From NCBI GenBank assembly GCA_019117605.1, contig DWZK01000090.1:1-54905 (forward strand): a stretch of 54,905 nt of DNA. The letters are read 5' to 3'. A program made the position numbers and the translations under genes. Source of the stretch: Candidatus Intestinimonas stercoravium (GTDB lineage: Bacteria > Bacillota > Clostridia > Oscillospirales > Oscillospiraceae). A model generated the notes under the pieces. It did no database searches, was not told where the DNA came from, and saw only the letters and a program-made list of their open reading frames with translations. Positions 15,088 to 24,259 of the stretch are shown in pieces (position 1 is the first letter of the stretch; each line of letters opens with the position of its first letter).

Positions 15088-16304
15088 CAGTGTGCTCGTC
15101 CTTTCAGATAGTCCCGGGCCTGGAGGGTGTTGGTATGGATAGGCATGCCCCGCTCCTCCATATCCGCGATGGTGAGCTCGCAGCCCATCAGCAGAGCCGC
15201 GTCCAGGTCCTGATAGGCCAGCTGCCGCAGCTCCTTCAGCCCGGGGAAATCGGCCCGGGAGGGCTCGATATAGTCAGCCAGATACAGCACCTTGGAGAGG
15301 AGGTCCATGTCCGCCTTCCCGGTGGTGTGCCAGTAGATGGCGTCGCAGACTTGCTCCGGCTCTCCGAATACATGCCGGGCGATGGCCGCCCCCGTCTTGG
15401 AGTGGAGCAGCTTCACCGCTTTCTTTTCCAGGCTGTCCAGTACGATATCATATTTTTCGCACAATTTCAACTGCTCTTCCAGATCCAGATATTTGGTGCA
15501 GTCGTGGAGGATGCCCGCCCGCCGGGCCAGTTCCGGGTCGGCCCCCCAGCGCTTGGCCAGGCGGACCGCCTCTCCCTCGCAGCCCAGGATATGTGGGATG
15601 CGCTTGGCCTTCACCATGGACAGGGAGGCGCAGCGGAGATCGTCGTCCGGCAGATGCTTCAGATCCGCCTCCACGCCGTAGAGCCCGTGGAGGAGGATAT
15701 AGCCGTAGACCTGCCCCCAGAGCTTGCTGCGCACTGCCGGCCGGTCCCTGTGGAGGAGATCCCGGACCTGGGTGGAGGAGAGCTCTACGATCCTGGGCAG
15801 CTGGACCACGGCCACACGGGCCCCGTACGTCTCCCCCAGGTATCTCCCCTGGATCTCCATCATCCCGCCCGCGTCCGACTCGCTGCGCGCGAAGGCTGCG
15901 ATGCCCGCCAGGGACATGATCGCCTCCGGCTCCCGCCAGTCCTGGAGCGTGAGGAACATGTCCGTCCCCATGAGGAGCCACAGCTCATCCTCCGGGAAGC
16001 GGTCCCGGAAAGCCCGCAGGGTGTCCACAGTGTAGCTTTTCCCGCCCCGGTCCAGCTCGATCGGGTCCGCCCGGGCCAGGTCCGGCCTGCCCGTCTCCAG
16101 GCACAGGCCGTCCGCCATCAGGGCCGCCATAGCCAGCCGGTCCCCCGGGGCGACCCCGTCATCCGGGAGGACCTTATGGGGCGGGAGGAACGCGGGGACG
16201 AAGCAGACCCGGTCCAGGCCGAGGACTGCGGCCGCCGCCCGGGCGGCCTCCATATGGCCCAGATGGGGGGGATCGAAGGTGCCGCCGTAGATACCGATCT
16301 TCAC
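15087..16304 (-). CDS. nadD: Nicotinate-nucleotide adenylyltransferase fused to YqeK HD hydrolase
   Basis: One frame of about 405 aa joins two enzymes that are usually adjacent separate genes. Residues 1-195 are NadD, with GIYGGTFDPPHLGH (nucleotidyltransferase HxGH motif) near the start and ELSSTQVRDLL at about 175-185; it makes deamido-NAD from nicotinate mononucleotide. Residues of about 220-400 are YqeK, an HD-domain protein with ARRAGILHDCTKY and later metal-ligand histidines; YqeK proteins hydrolyse diadenosine tetraphosphate. I chose the GTG at 16304 (protein MKIGIYGG) because it lies ten bases from AGGAGG. The GTG at 16313 in the track is only one base away from it. Confidence 0.92.
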   Translation of the reverse strand: MKIGIYGGTFDPPHLGHMEAARAAAAVLGLDRVCFVPAFLPPHKVLPDDGVAPGDRLAMAALMADGLCLETGRPDLARADPIELDRGGKSYTVDTLRAFRDRFPEDELWLLMGTDMFLTLQDWREPEAIMSLAGIAAFARSESDAGGMMEIQGRYLGETYGARVAVVQLPRIVELSSTQVRDLLHRDRPAVRSKLWGQVYGYILLHGLYGVEADLKHLPDDDLRCASLSMVKAKRIPHILGCEGEAVRLAKRWGADPELARRAGILHDCTKYLDLEEQLKLCEKYDIVLDSLEKKAVKLLHSKTGAAIARHVFGEPEQVCDAIYWHTTGKADMDLLSKVLYLADYIEPSRADFPGLKELRQLAYQDLDAALLMGCELTIADMEERGMPIHTNTLQARDYLKGRAH

Positions 16305-16362
16305 CGTGGACACGCCTCCTCTTGATATGCCGCATCTCCCCCTCGAGATGGGGGATGCGCTC

Positions 16363-16677
16363 TTACCGCCTGTCCTTGACCAGGACGATAGGGTCCTTCT
16401 TGTCCTTCCTGTGGGTTTGACGGTACAAAACGAATCTTGTTCCGATGACCTGCACCACTTCGCTGCGGGTGGCCTGCGCCAGGGCGTCTGCGGCCTCCCG
16501 GGCGGTGAGCATAGAGTTCTCCAGCACCCGGCACTTGATGAGCTCCCTGGCCTCCAGGGCGTCGTCCGTCTGTTTGATCAGGTTCTCCCCGATCCCGTCC
16601 TTCCCGATGTGGACGATGGGGGCGAGGGCGTTGGCCATCCCCCGGAGCTGTGCGCGCTGCTTGCTTGTCAGATCCAT
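16363..16677 (-). CDS. yhbY: YhbY-family RNA-binding protein (CRM domain)
   Basis: The 104-aa protein is a single CRM domain: LTSKQRAQLRGMANAL at the start, then IVHIGKDGIGENLIKQ, where the GKDG loop is the family signature, and the C-terminal RFVLYRQ strand. YhbY proteins bind rRNA and are linked to assembly of the large ribosomal subunit. The start has AAGGAG seven bases upstream. It lies 12 bases behind rdgB and before nadD-yqeK, as in other Firmicutes. The 58-base gap to nadD-yqeK holds an imperfect hairpin of unknown effect. Confidence 0.93.
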   Translation of the reverse strand: MDLTSKQRAQLRGMANALAPIVHIGKDGIGENLIKQTDDALEARELIKCRVLENSMLTAREAADALAQATRSEVVQVIGTRFVLYRQTHRKDKKDPIVLVKDRR

Positions 16678-16689
16678 ATGTTCTCCTTT

Positions 16690-17289
16690 TTATGTCGTTC
16701 TCTCGGCCAGGTAGCTGGCCAGTCTCTCCCGGAAGAGCTGGAGGGCACGTCCCCGATGGGAGATCGCGTTCTTCTCCTCCGGCGTCAGCTGGGCGAAGGT
16801 CTTCTTCTTCTCCGGCACGAAGAACACCGGGTCGTAGCCGAAGCCGTTCTCCCCCTGGGGCGCGTAGGCCAGGGTGCCCTCGCACTCCCCCCGGGCGGAG
16901 ATCACCGCGCCGTTGGGCATGCACAGGGTGATGACCGAGACGAACCGGCACTTCCGGTCCATCTGTCCCCGCATGTTCTCCAACAGGAGGCGGTAGCGGC
17001 CCACGTCATCCAGGCCATCCCCGCCATAGCGGGCGGAATACACCCCCGGGGCCCCGTTCAGGGCGTCCACCGACAGCCCGGAGTCGTCGGCGATGGCGGG
17101 CATGCCGGTGGCCTCCATGACGGCCTTGGCCTTCAGGAGAGAGTTCTCCTCGAAGGTGGCCCCCGTCTCTTCCACTTCCACATCCACGCCCACGTCGGAC
17201 TCCAGGACCACCTCCACCCCCTGGGCAGAGAGGATGTCCCGCATCTCTACCAATTTATGCTGGTTCTTGCTGGCAAGTACGACTTTCAT
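16690..17289 (-). CDS. rdgB: XTP/dITP diphosphatase (RdgB/HAM1)
   Basis: The 199-aa protein has all the landmarks of the Ham1 family: the N-terminal VLASKNQHKLVEM, ATFEENSLLKA, the metal-binding ADDSGLSVDALNG, GVYSARYGG, and GENGFGYDPVFF, ending in SHRGRAL. It hydrolyses non-canonical purine triphosphates (ITP, XTP and their deoxy forms) to monophosphates and pyrophosphate and so keeps them out of DNA and RNA. It sits three bases downstream of rph, a pairing that is common in Firmicutes. Confidence 0.95.
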   Translation of the reverse strand: MKVVLASKNQHKLVEMRDILSAQGVEVVLESDVGVDVEVEETGATFEENSLLKAKAVMEATGMPAIADDSGLSVDALNGAPGVYSARYGGDGLDDVGRYRLLLENMRGQMDRKCRFVSVITLCMPNGAVISARGECEGTLAYAPQGENGFGYDPVFFVPEKKKTFAQLTPEEKNAISHRGRALQLFRERLASYLAERTT

Positions 17290-17292
17290 GTC

Positions 17293-18009
17293 TTACCCTC
17301 CTAATACGCTGCGCTGGATGGCCTGGACCTCCCGGATGCCCTTGGCGCACAGGTCCACCAGCGCTCTCTGCTCGTCGATGGTGAAGGCCCGGCCCTCGCC
17401 GGTGCCCTGGAGCTCCACGATCTTCCCCTCCCCGGTCATGACGCAGTTCAGGTCCACCTGGGCGGCGGAGTCCTCCTCGTAGCACAAGTCCAGCAGTAGC
17501 TCGTCGTGGACGATGCCGGCGGAGATGGCGGCCACACAGGTCTTGAGGGGCATCTCCGTCAGGACGCCCTGTTCCACCATCTTGTGGAGGGCCAGGGACA
17601 GGGCCACGAAGCCGCCGGTGACGCTGGCGGTGCGGGTGCCGCCGTCCCCCTGGAGCACGTCGCAGTCGATGGTGATGGTGTGCTCGCCCAGCTTTTCCAT
17701 GTCCACCGCCGCCCGGAGGGCCCGGCCGATCAGCCGCTGGATCTCCGCGGAGCGGGGGGAGAGCTTCAGCTTGGATATGTCCCGCTTGGAGCGCTCCCGG
17801 TTGGCCCGGGGCAGCATGGAGTATTCGGCGGTGACCCAGCCCTCTCCCTCGGGCACATGGGGCGGGGTCTTGTCCTCCACCGAGGCGGTACACAGCACCA
17901 CCGTATCTCCGCAGCGGATGAGGCAGGAACCCTCCGCGAACCGGTTGAAGCCGGGCACGATCTCAATGGGCCGGAGCTGATCCCAGGCCCGTCCGTCCAC
18001 TCTTGCCAT
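17293..18009 (-). CDS. rph: Ribonuclease PH
   Basis: The 238-aa protein is full length for RNase PH. It has the N-terminal DGRAWDQLRPIEI, AEGSCLIRCGDT, RANRERSKRDIS and the GDGGTRTASVTGGFVAL active-site region. The enzyme trims tRNA 3' ends by phosphorolysis. The ATG has GGGAGG upstream at good spacing. A 62-base gap with a small GGGCC/GGCCC hairpin separates it from ftsY; rdgB follows three bases behind it. Confidence 0.95.
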   Translation of the reverse strand: MARVDGRAWDQLRPIEIVPGFNRFAEGSCLIRCGDTVVLCTASVEDKTPPHVPEGEGWVTAEYSMLPRANRERSKRDISKLKLSPRSAEIQRLIGRALRAAVDMEKLGEHTITIDCDVLQGDGGTRTASVTGGFVALSLALHKMVEQGVLTEMPLKTCVAAISAGIVHDELLLDLCYEEDSAAQVDLNCVMTGEGKIVELQGTGEGRAFTIDEQRALVDLCAKGIREVQAIQRSVLGG

Positions 18010-18071
18010 GATAACAGACCTCCCGATAGGGCCGTCCAGCGGCCCCTGTTCTTTTCCTATATAATAATAAG

Positions 18072-18938
18072 CTATACCAGCGCCTGGGTAAAGGCCTCCG
18101 CGTCAAAAGGCCGCAGATCCTCCAGGCCCTCCCCCAGGCCCACATACTTCACAGGGATCTGCAGGGTGTCCGCGATGGCCACGGTGATGCCCCCCTTGGC
18201 GGAGCCGTCCAGCTTGGTGAGGACGATGCCGGTGACCCCGGCGGTCTCCTGGAACTGTTTGGCCTGGATGAGCCCGTTCTGCCCGGTGGTGGCGTCCAGC
18301 ACCAGCAGGGTCTCCCGGTCCGCACCGGGCAGCTCCCGGTCGATGACCCGGGAGATCTTGTTCAGCTCGTTCATCAGGTTCTGCTTGTTGTGGAGGCGGC
18401 CGGCGGTGTCCACCAGCACCACGTCCATGTTCCGCGCCCGGGCGGCGCTCACCGCGTCGTATACCACCGCGGCGGGGTCCGCCCCCTCGTGCTGCTTGAC
18501 GATCTCCACTCCGGCCCGCTGGGCCCAGATGGTGAGCTGTTCGGCGGCGGCGGCCCGGAACGTGTCCCCCGCGCAGAGGAGGACCCGCTTCCCCTCCCCC
18601 TTGAGGGAGGCGGCCAGCTTGCCGATGGTGGTGGTCTTGCCCACGCCGTTGACCCCGATGAACAGGATGACCGAGGGCTTGGTGGTGAGATGGAGGCTCT
18701 GGTCCCCCACCTCCAGCATGTCCCGCAGGACCTCCCGGAGGCAGCCCCGCACTCCCTCCTCGTCCTTGATCTTCTGGGCCTTCACCCGCCGCTTGAGCTC
18801 CTCCACCGCCTTGAGCGTGGTGTCCATCCCCATGTCCGAGAGGATCAGCCGCTCCTCCAGCTCATCATAGAAGTCATCGTCGATGGCGGAAAATCCGGAA
18901 AAGATATTCAGCTTTTTAATTTTATCAAAAAATCCCAT
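18072..18938 (-). CDS. ftsY: Signal recognition particle receptor FtsY
   Basis: The 288-aa protein is a short FtsY consisting almost wholly of the NG domain; the long acidic A-domain seen in Escherichia coli is absent and is replaced by an N-terminal MGFFDKIKKL helix. The GTPase motifs are GVNGVGKTTTIGKLA at about 95-109, VLVDTAGRLHNK and TKLDGSAKGG. It docks the SRP-ribosome complex at the membrane for co-translational insertion. It follows smc by 71 bases, the standard smc-ftsY pairing of Firmicutes. A CCCGCC/GGCGGG hairpin lies in the gap. Confidence 0.95.
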   Translation of the reverse strand: MGFFDKIKKLNIFSGFSAIDDDFYDELEERLILSDMGMDTTLKAVEELKRRVKAQKIKDEEGVRGCLREVLRDMLEVGDQSLHLTTKPSVILFIGVNGVGKTTTIGKLAASLKGEGKRVLLCAGDTFRAAAAEQLTIWAQRAGVEIVKQHEGADPAAVVYDAVSAARARNMDVVLVDTAGRLHNKQNLMNELNKISRVIDRELPGADRETLLVLDATTGQNGLIQAKQFQETAGVTGIVLTKLDGSAKGGITVAIADTLQIPVKYVGLGEGLEDLRPFDAEAFTQALV

Positions 18939-19009
18939 GTGTTACTCCTCGGATCGTCTTTTATTCAGATGGTCCCGCCTCCGGCGGGGCCCTGAAAATA
19001 CCTGCTCTT

Positions 19010-22000
19010 CTACTTGATGTGCAGCTTCTCCTCCACTTCGTTCAGGTCGATGGCCAGCAGGCGGCTGATCCCCTGTTCCTGCATCGTCACGCCGTAGAGC
19101 ACGTCCGCCTCTTCCATGGTGCCCCGGCGGTGGGTGATGACGATGAACTGGGTCTTCTCGCTCATGGTCCGCAGGTAATTGGCGAAGCGCTGGACGTTGA
19201 CATCGTCCAGGGCCGCTTCGATCTCATCCATGACGCAGAAGGGGGTGGGGCGCACTTTCAGGATGGCGAAATAGAGGGCGATGGCCACGAAGGCCTTCTC
19301 CCCGCCGGAGAGGAGAGAGAGCACCTTCAGCGCCTTCCCGGGGGGCTGCACCTTGATCTCGATGCCGCAGTTCAGGATGTCGTCCGGGTCCTCCAGCTCC
19401 AGCGCGGCGGTGCCGCCGCCGAAGAGCTCCCGGAAGGTCTCCTGGAACGCCTCGTTGATGACGGAGAACTGCTGGGAGAAGATACGTTTCATCTCGGCGG
19501 TGATCTCGCCGATGACCTTCTCCAGCTCCGCCTTGGACTGTGCCACGTCGTCCCGCTGGCCGGTGAGATAGCAGTACCGCTCGTTCACCCGCTGGAACTC
19601 CTCGATGGCGTCCAGATTGATGTTGCCCAGCGCGGACATCTCCCGCTTGAGCTCTCCCACCCGGCGCTGGGCCTTGGGAACGCTCTCCAGCTCCACCCGC
19701 TGGGCCTGGGCCGCCTGATGAGAGAGCTCATAGGTGTCCCACAGCTTGTCCAGGAGCTGCTTCTCCTCCGCAGCCACCTGGGTCTTCTTCTGCTCCAGGA
19801 CCGAGACCTCCCGCTCCATGGCCAGCAGCTCTCCGTTCTTCTCCCGGCTCTCCTTGTCCGCCCGGTTCCGCTGGGCCTCCAAGGCCAGCCGCTCCTCGTT
19901 CTTCCGGGCGATGGCCGCCCGCCGCTCCTGCTCCTCGCCTCTGATCTTCTGGAGCTCTTCCTCCTGCCGGGCGATCTGCGCGGTCAGGTCCCGGTCCTTC
20001 TCCTCATATCCGGCCAGCAGGCTCTCCCGCTGGGCCTTGTCCCCGGCGATGTCCCGGCGCAGGTCTTCCAGCTCTCCCAGCGCTTTGGAGGAGGCGGCCT
20101 CCTCTGCCTCCAGAGAGGCGATCTCCAGCCGCAGGGCGGCCATGCGGGCGTTCACCGCCTCCATCCTGGCCTGGCTCTCCCGGGCCCCGGCCTCTTTGCC
20201 CTCCGCCTCCGCCTGGAGGGCGGCCGCAGAGCCCTCCAGGGCCTCGATGCGGCCGCGGGCCTGTGCGGTGTCCGCCTCCAGCTGCCGGGCGCGCTCCTCG
20301 ATCTGGTCCAGCTCCTGCCGCTGATCCCGGGCCCGGGCCGCCAGCTCTTCCGTGGTCCGGCAGCCCGCGTCCCACCGCTCCTTCAGCTTCAAGATCCCGT
20401 CCTCCAGCTCCCGCTGGCGGCTCTGGGCGGTCTCCACGTCGTAGGCGGCCACCGCCGCCTCCCGCCGTGCGTCGTCCAGCGCCTTGACGGCCTGGGCCAG
20501 CTTCTCCTGGATGTCCGAGAGCTGGGCGCGGAGCCGGGTGAGCTCGTTGGCCCGGCTGAGGATGCCCGCCGACCGGGAGGCGGAGCCGCCCGTCATGGAG
20601 CCGCCGGGATCGAGCACCTGTCCATCCAGCGTCACGATCCGGAAGCGGTGATGGTACTTCCTGGCGATGGCGATAGCGGCGTCCAGGTCCTCGGCCACCA
20701 CCACCCGGCCCAGCAGGTTGGAGAATACCTTCGCATAGCGGGGATCGTACCGGACCAGCCGGTCCCCCATGCCGATGAAGCCGGGCTCTCTCTCCACCCC
20801 CTGATCCCGAAAGTCGGCTGGGCGGATGGAGCTCAGGGGCAGGAACGTACACCGGCCTCCGTCCCGGCGCTTGAGGTAGCCGATGGCCGCCTTGCCGTCC
20901 TCCTCCGCGTCCACCACGATGTTCTGCATGGCGCCCCCCAGGGCGGTCTCGATGGCCACGGTGTAGGCATCGGGCACCTGGACCAGGTCGGCCACCGGGC
21001 CGTGGACGTGCCGGAGCCCGCCCCGCTGGGCCTCCCCCATCACCAGCTTCACCGCCTTGGAGTAGCCCTCGTAGACCTTCTCCATCTCAGAGAGGATATG
21101 GATCCGGGAAGAGAGGGCGTTCTCCTCCATCTTCAGGCGGACGTGGCGGTCCTCCGCCTCTTTCACCCGCTTCTGCCTGGTCTCCGCCCGGAGGACGTAG
21201 CCCTGCAGGACGTTGAGCAGAGAGGCCCGCTCTTCCCTGGCCTTGTCCAGTTCGTCCTTCACCTGGTCGTTGGCCTTCCGGTTCTCCTCCAGCTTCCACT
21301 CTCCCACAGAGAGCTCCTGCCGGACCCCGTTGTCCCGGTCCAGGAGCTCCTGGGCCGCCGCCGCAAGGGCGGAGAGCAGGGCCTTGGCCTCTGCGGCGGA
21401 TGCGGTCTCGTCCGCCGCCTTGGCCCGGAGGGCCTCCAGCTCGCTCCGGAGCGCGCCGGCGCTGCGGCTCTCCTCTTCGGCGGAGCGCCGGGTGCCGTCG
21501 AGCGCCTCCCGCAGCTCTGTGAGCCGGGCCCCGATCTCCGCGAGCCGCTCCTGCCGCTGGGCGATCTGGCCGGCGATCGACCCGGCCCGCCCCTCCTGCT
21601 GGTCCAGCTCCCGCCGGACCTGGTCCGCGCTCTCCAGGTTGTGCTGGATCTGGGCCTTCAGCACGGCGATGGCCCGGTCGCACTCGTTGGCGTCCGCCTG
21701 CCGCTGCTGCATCTGGAACCGGAGGCCCTCCGCCTCCAGCTCCTTCTCCCGCATCTGGGCGGCGTAGCGCTCCGCCTGGGCGTAGAGGGCCTCCACCTGG
21801 GCGGCGGCGGCCTCCTTCTGCCGGATCGCCCCCTCGTAGTCGGTGTCCAGCTTGATCTCCTCCGCCCGGAGGTGGTCCAGCTGGTCCATCCACAGAGAGA
21901 TCTCCAGGCTCCGCAGCTCGTCCCGCAGGAGGAGGTAGCGCTTGGCCTTCTCCGCCTGGGCCCGGAGCGGCTCCACCTGGAGCTCCAGCTCGCCGATCTT

Positions 22001-22579
22001 GTCGTTGATGCGCACCAGGTTCTCCTGGGAGCGCTCCAGCTTCCGCTCCGCCTCCTCCTTCCGGTGGCGGTAGCGGGAGATGCCCGCCGCCTCCTCGAAG
22101 ACCTCCCGCCGGTCGGCGCTCTTCACCGACAGGATCTCGTCGATCTTGCCCTGGCCGATGATGGAATAGCCCTCCCGGCCCAGGCCGGTGTCCATGAAGA
22201 GCTCGTTCACGTCCCGGAGCCGCACCGCGTGGCGGTTGATGAAGTACTCGCTCTCCCCCGAGCGGTAATACCGCCGGGTGACCATGATCTCGCTCTCCTC
22301 CCGGTCGAACATGTGGCCGGTGTTGTCCAGGAGGAGGGATACCTCGGCATAGCCCAGCTGTTTGCGCTTGGTGGTGCCGCCAAAGATCACGTCCTCCATC
22401 TTCCCGCCCCGGAGGGCCTTGGTGGACTGCTCCCCCATCACCCAGCGCACCGCGTCCGATATATTGGATTTTCCGCTGCCGTTGGGGCCCACGATGGCGG
22501 TGACGTCGTGGTCGAAGGTCAACACCGTCTTATCCGGGAAAGACTTGAACCCCTGGATCTCCAGCGCTTTCAGATACAA
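19010..22579 (-). CDS. smc: Chromosome segregation protein SMC
   Basis: The protein of about 1,189 aa is a full-length SMC ATPase. The Walker A motif GPNGSGKSN lies near residue 30; two long coiled coils rich in Glu, Arg, Ala and Leu enclose a hinge at about 510-650 (GLRHVHGPVADLV, ALGGAMQNIVVDAEEDG); the C-terminal head has the signature LLSGGEKAFVAIAL and Walker B FCVMDEIEAALDD. SMC dimers with ScpA and ScpB compact and extrude DNA. The ORF track starts at a GTG (22588) that touches the GAGGAG. A TTG at 22579, eight bases from it, gives MYLKALEIQGFKSF, the usual family start, and I prefer it. It is the first gene of the operon. Confidence 0.96.
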   Translation of the reverse strand: MYLKALEIQGFKSFPDKTVLTFDHDVTAIVGPNGSGKSNISDAVRWVMGEQSTKALRGGKMEDVIFGGTTKRKQLGYAEVSLLLDNTGHMFDREESEIMVTRRYYRSGESEYFINRHAVRLRDVNELFMDTGLGREGYSIIGQGKIDEILSVKSADRREVFEEAAGISRYRHRKEEAERKLERSQENLVRINDKIGELELQVEPLRAQAEKAKRYLLLRDELRSLEISLWMDQLDHLRAEEIKLDTDYEGAIRQKEAAAAQVEALYAQAERYAAQMREKELEAEGLRFQMQQRQADANECDRAIAVLKAQIQHNLESADQVRRELDQQEGRAGSIAGQIAQRQERLAEIGARLTELREALDGTRRSAEEESRSAGALRSELEALRAKAADETASAAEAKALLSALAAAAQELLDRDNGVRQELSVGEWKLEENRKANDQVKDELDKAREERASLLNVLQGYVLRAETRQKRVKEAEDRHVRLKMEENALSSRIHILSEMEKVYEGYSKAVKLVMGEAQRGGLRHVHGPVADLVQVPDAYTVAIETALGGAMQNIVVDAEEDGKAAIGYLKRRDGGRCTFLPLSSIRPADFRDQGVEREPGFIGMGDRLVRYDPRYAKVFSNLLGRVVVAEDLDAAIAIARKYHHRFRIVTLDGQVLDPGGSMTGGSASRSAGILSRANELTRLRAQLSDIQEKLAQAVKALDDARREAAVAAYDVETAQSRQRELEDGILKLKERWDAGCRTTEELAARARDQRQELDQIEERARQLEADTAQARGRIEALEGSAAALQAEAEGKEAGARESQARMEAVNARMAALRLEIASLEAEEAASSKALGELEDLRRDIAGDKAQRESLLAGYEEKDRDLTAQIARQEEELQKIRGEEQERRAAIARKNEERLALEAQRNRADKESREKNGELLAMEREVSVLEQKKTQVAAEEKQLLDKLWDTYELSHQAAQAQRVELESVPKAQRRVGELKREMSALGNINLDAIEEFQRVNERYCYLTGQRDDVAQSKAELEKVIGEITAEMKRIFSQQFSVINEAFQETFRELFGGGTAALELEDPDDILNCGIEIKVQPPGKALKVLSLLSGGEKAFVAIALYFAILKVRPTPFCVMDEIEAALDDVNVQRFANYLRTMSEKTQFIVITHRRGTMEEADVLYGVTMQEQGISRLLAIDLNEVEEKLHIK

Positions 22580-22652
22580 AGCCTGCACTCCTCACGGCCC
22601 CGCCGGCGGCGCTGCCCCCGGGCCGGGACGTCTCGTAGATACTAGATAGTAC

Positions 22653-22681
22653 ATTATACCAAGTCTCCCGTCCCTTTGCAA
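22653..22681 (-). promoter_or_regulatory. Promoter of the smc-ftsY-rph-rdgB-yhbY-nadD-LCP-rsfS operon
   Basis: On the minus strand TTGCAA (22676-22681), 17-bp spacer, a perfect TATAAT (22653-22658). It lies 74 bases upstream of the smc start. No other convincing terminator is present until 13024-13052, so one transcript may cover all eight genes. Confidence 0.8.
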
Positions 22682-22720
22682 ATCATTTCCCGGGGAGAGA
22701 CCGCTCCCACGCGCAAAACA

Positions 22721-22745
22721 GGGAGGGCGGCTGTGCCGCCCTCCC
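22721..22745 (-). terminator. Terminator of the NSS transporter gene
   Basis: GGGAGGGCGGC, three-base loop, GCCGCCCTCCC: a perfect 11-bp stem that starts eight bases after the transporter stop on the minus strand and is followed by TGTTTTGC. Confidence 0.8.
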
Positions 22746-22753
22746 CGAGGTCC

Positions 22754-24142
22754 TCAGAAAAATTTCTCATAGTAGCCCATAGCGAAGATCACCAGGACGA
22801 TGAGGGGCAGGATGTAAGTGAAGTAGGGCCGCAGCTTGGCGGGGAACTTCAGCCCCTTGCCCTGGTCCGCCTCTGCCAGGAAGTTCTCATAGCCCCAGCC
22901 CACCTTGGGGGAGACCACGCAGAAGAGCAGGTAGAGCAGCGAGCCCAGGGGCAGCAGGTTCTGGGAGACGATGAAGTCCTCCAGGTCCATGACGCCGCTG
23001 CCCGCCCCGAAGGGCTGGAAGCCGGAGAGGACGTTGAAGCCCAGCAGGCAGGGCAGGCTCAGCAGGAAGATGAGCACCGTGTTGGCGATCACCGCCGTCC
23101 GGCGGCTGACCTCCCACTTGTCCATCCAGCAGGCCAGGATGTTCTCGAACACGGCGGTAACGGTGGACAGGGCCGCGAAGGACATGAACACGAAGAACAA
23201 GGCCCCCCACAGCCGCCCGCCGGGCATGTCGTTGAAGATGTTGGGCAGGGTGACGAAGATCAGGTTGGGCCCCGAGTCGGGCTCGATCCCGAAGGCGAAG
23301 GCCGAGGGGAAGATGATGAGGCCGGAGATGAAGGCCACGCAGGTATCCAGCACGGTGATGTTGATGACCTCCCCCAGCATCCGCCGCTCCCGGCCCAGAT
23401 AGCTGCCGAAGATGGCCATGGCGCCGATGCCCAGGCTGAGGGTGAAGAAAGCCTGCCCCATGGCGGCGTAGACGGCCTCTCCCAGGCGGAAGCTGCCGTC
23501 GGGCCCGTAGAACAGGTTGTGGAAATTGGGCACCAGGTAGAACTTCAGGCCCTCGATGGCCCCGGGCAGGGTCACCGCCCGGACCGCCAACACCAGCAGC
23601 AGGGCGAAGAGGCAGAGCATCATGGCCTTGTTCACCTTCTCCACGCCGTCCTTCAGGCCCCGGCTGCACACCAGCATGCCCAGCAGGACCACCAGGCCCA
23701 TGAACACCACCTGGATCGCCGGGTCGGCGGTCATGTCGCTGAAGATCTGCGCCACTCCCTGGGTGTCCTGCCCCACGAAGTCGCCCTTGAGCATCTTGCA
23801 GAAATACAGGATGAGCCAGCCGGCGATGGTGGTATAGAACATCATGAGCAGATAGTTGCCCGCCATGCCGAACCAGCCGTACCAATGCCATCTGGTCCCC
23901 TTGGGCTCCAGCTGCTGGAAGGAGCAGATGACGCTCTTCTGGCTGGCCCGGCCCACGGAGAACTCCATGACCATGATGGGGATGCCCATGACCACCAGGA
24001 AGAAGAGATAGACCAGGACGAAGGCAGCGCCGCCGTACTGTCCCACGATATAGGGGAAACGCCATACGTTGCCCAGGCCGATGGCGCAGCCCGCTGAGAT
24101 CAGGATGAAGCCGAGACGGGATGAAAACTTCTCTCTCTCCAA
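22754..24142 (-). CDS. Neurotransmitter:sodium symporter (NSS/SNF) family transporter
   Basis: The protein of about 462 aa has the NSS N-terminal signature SRLGFILISAGCAIGLGNVWRFPY and about eleven or twelve membrane helices. These carriers import amino acids, indole compounds or osmolytes with sodium. The unwound TM1 motif AIGLGNVWRFPY is intact. I chose the TTG at 24142 (MEREKFSSRLGF) because AGGAG lies five bases upstream; the GTG at 24157 overlaps its own Shine-Dalgarno. It lies between rnc and smc, genes that are neighbours in many Firmicutes, and has its own terminator, so it looks like an insertion into that block. The substrate cannot be read from the sequence. Confidence 0.92.
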   Translation of the reverse strand: MEREKFSSRLGFILISAGCAIGLGNVWRFPYIVGQYGGAAFVLVYLFFLVVMGIPIMVMEFSVGRASQKSVICSFQQLEPKGTRWHWYGWFGMAGNYLLMMFYTTIAGWLILYFCKMLKGDFVGQDTQGVAQIFSDMTADPAIQVVFMGLVVLLGMLVCSRGLKDGVEKVNKAMMLCLFALLLVLAVRAVTLPGAIEGLKFYLVPNFHNLFYGPDGSFRLGEAVYAAMGQAFFTLSLGIGAMAIFGSYLGRERRMLGEVINITVLDTCVAFISGLIIFPSAFAFGIEPDSGPNLIFVTLPNIFNDMPGGRLWGALFFVFMSFAALSTVTAVFENILACWMDKWEVSRRTAVIANTVLIFLLSLPCLLGFNVLSGFQPFGAGSGVMDLEDFIVSQNLLPLGSLLYLLFCVVSPKVGWGYENFLAEADQGKGLKFPAKLRPYFTYILPLIVLVIFAMGYYEKFF

Positions 24143-24170
24143 AGGAAACTCCTCCACTCCTTTCTCGATC

Positions 24171-24239
24171 CCAGGGGATATCTGAGAAGCGGCGAAATAT
24201 TGCGGTATGGTATTTAGGCGATTCTCAGATATCCTCTGG
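24171..24239. repeat. 18-bp inverted repeat with 33-base loop between rnc and the NSS gene
   Basis: CCAGGGGATATCTGAGAA (24171-24188) and TTCTCAGATATCCTCTGG (24222-24239) are inverted copies with a single G/A difference that still allows a G-U pair. The loop is AT-rich. On the minus strand the structure follows the rnc stop and sits about 28 bases before the transporter start. It could end rnc transcription or control the transporter, but there is no T-run directly after it. Confidence 0.7.
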
Positions 24240-24259
24240 ACCTCCAGAGCGCGGGCGGT

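Noticed and set aside
19019-22645. 1,208-aa plus-strand ORF
   Set aside because: Antisense shadow of smc, which has all SMC motifs on the minus strand.
24171-24239. Invertible promoter (phase-variable switch)
   Set aside because: The 33-base spacer is too short for known invertons and no recombinase gene is close; a hairpin is the simpler reading.
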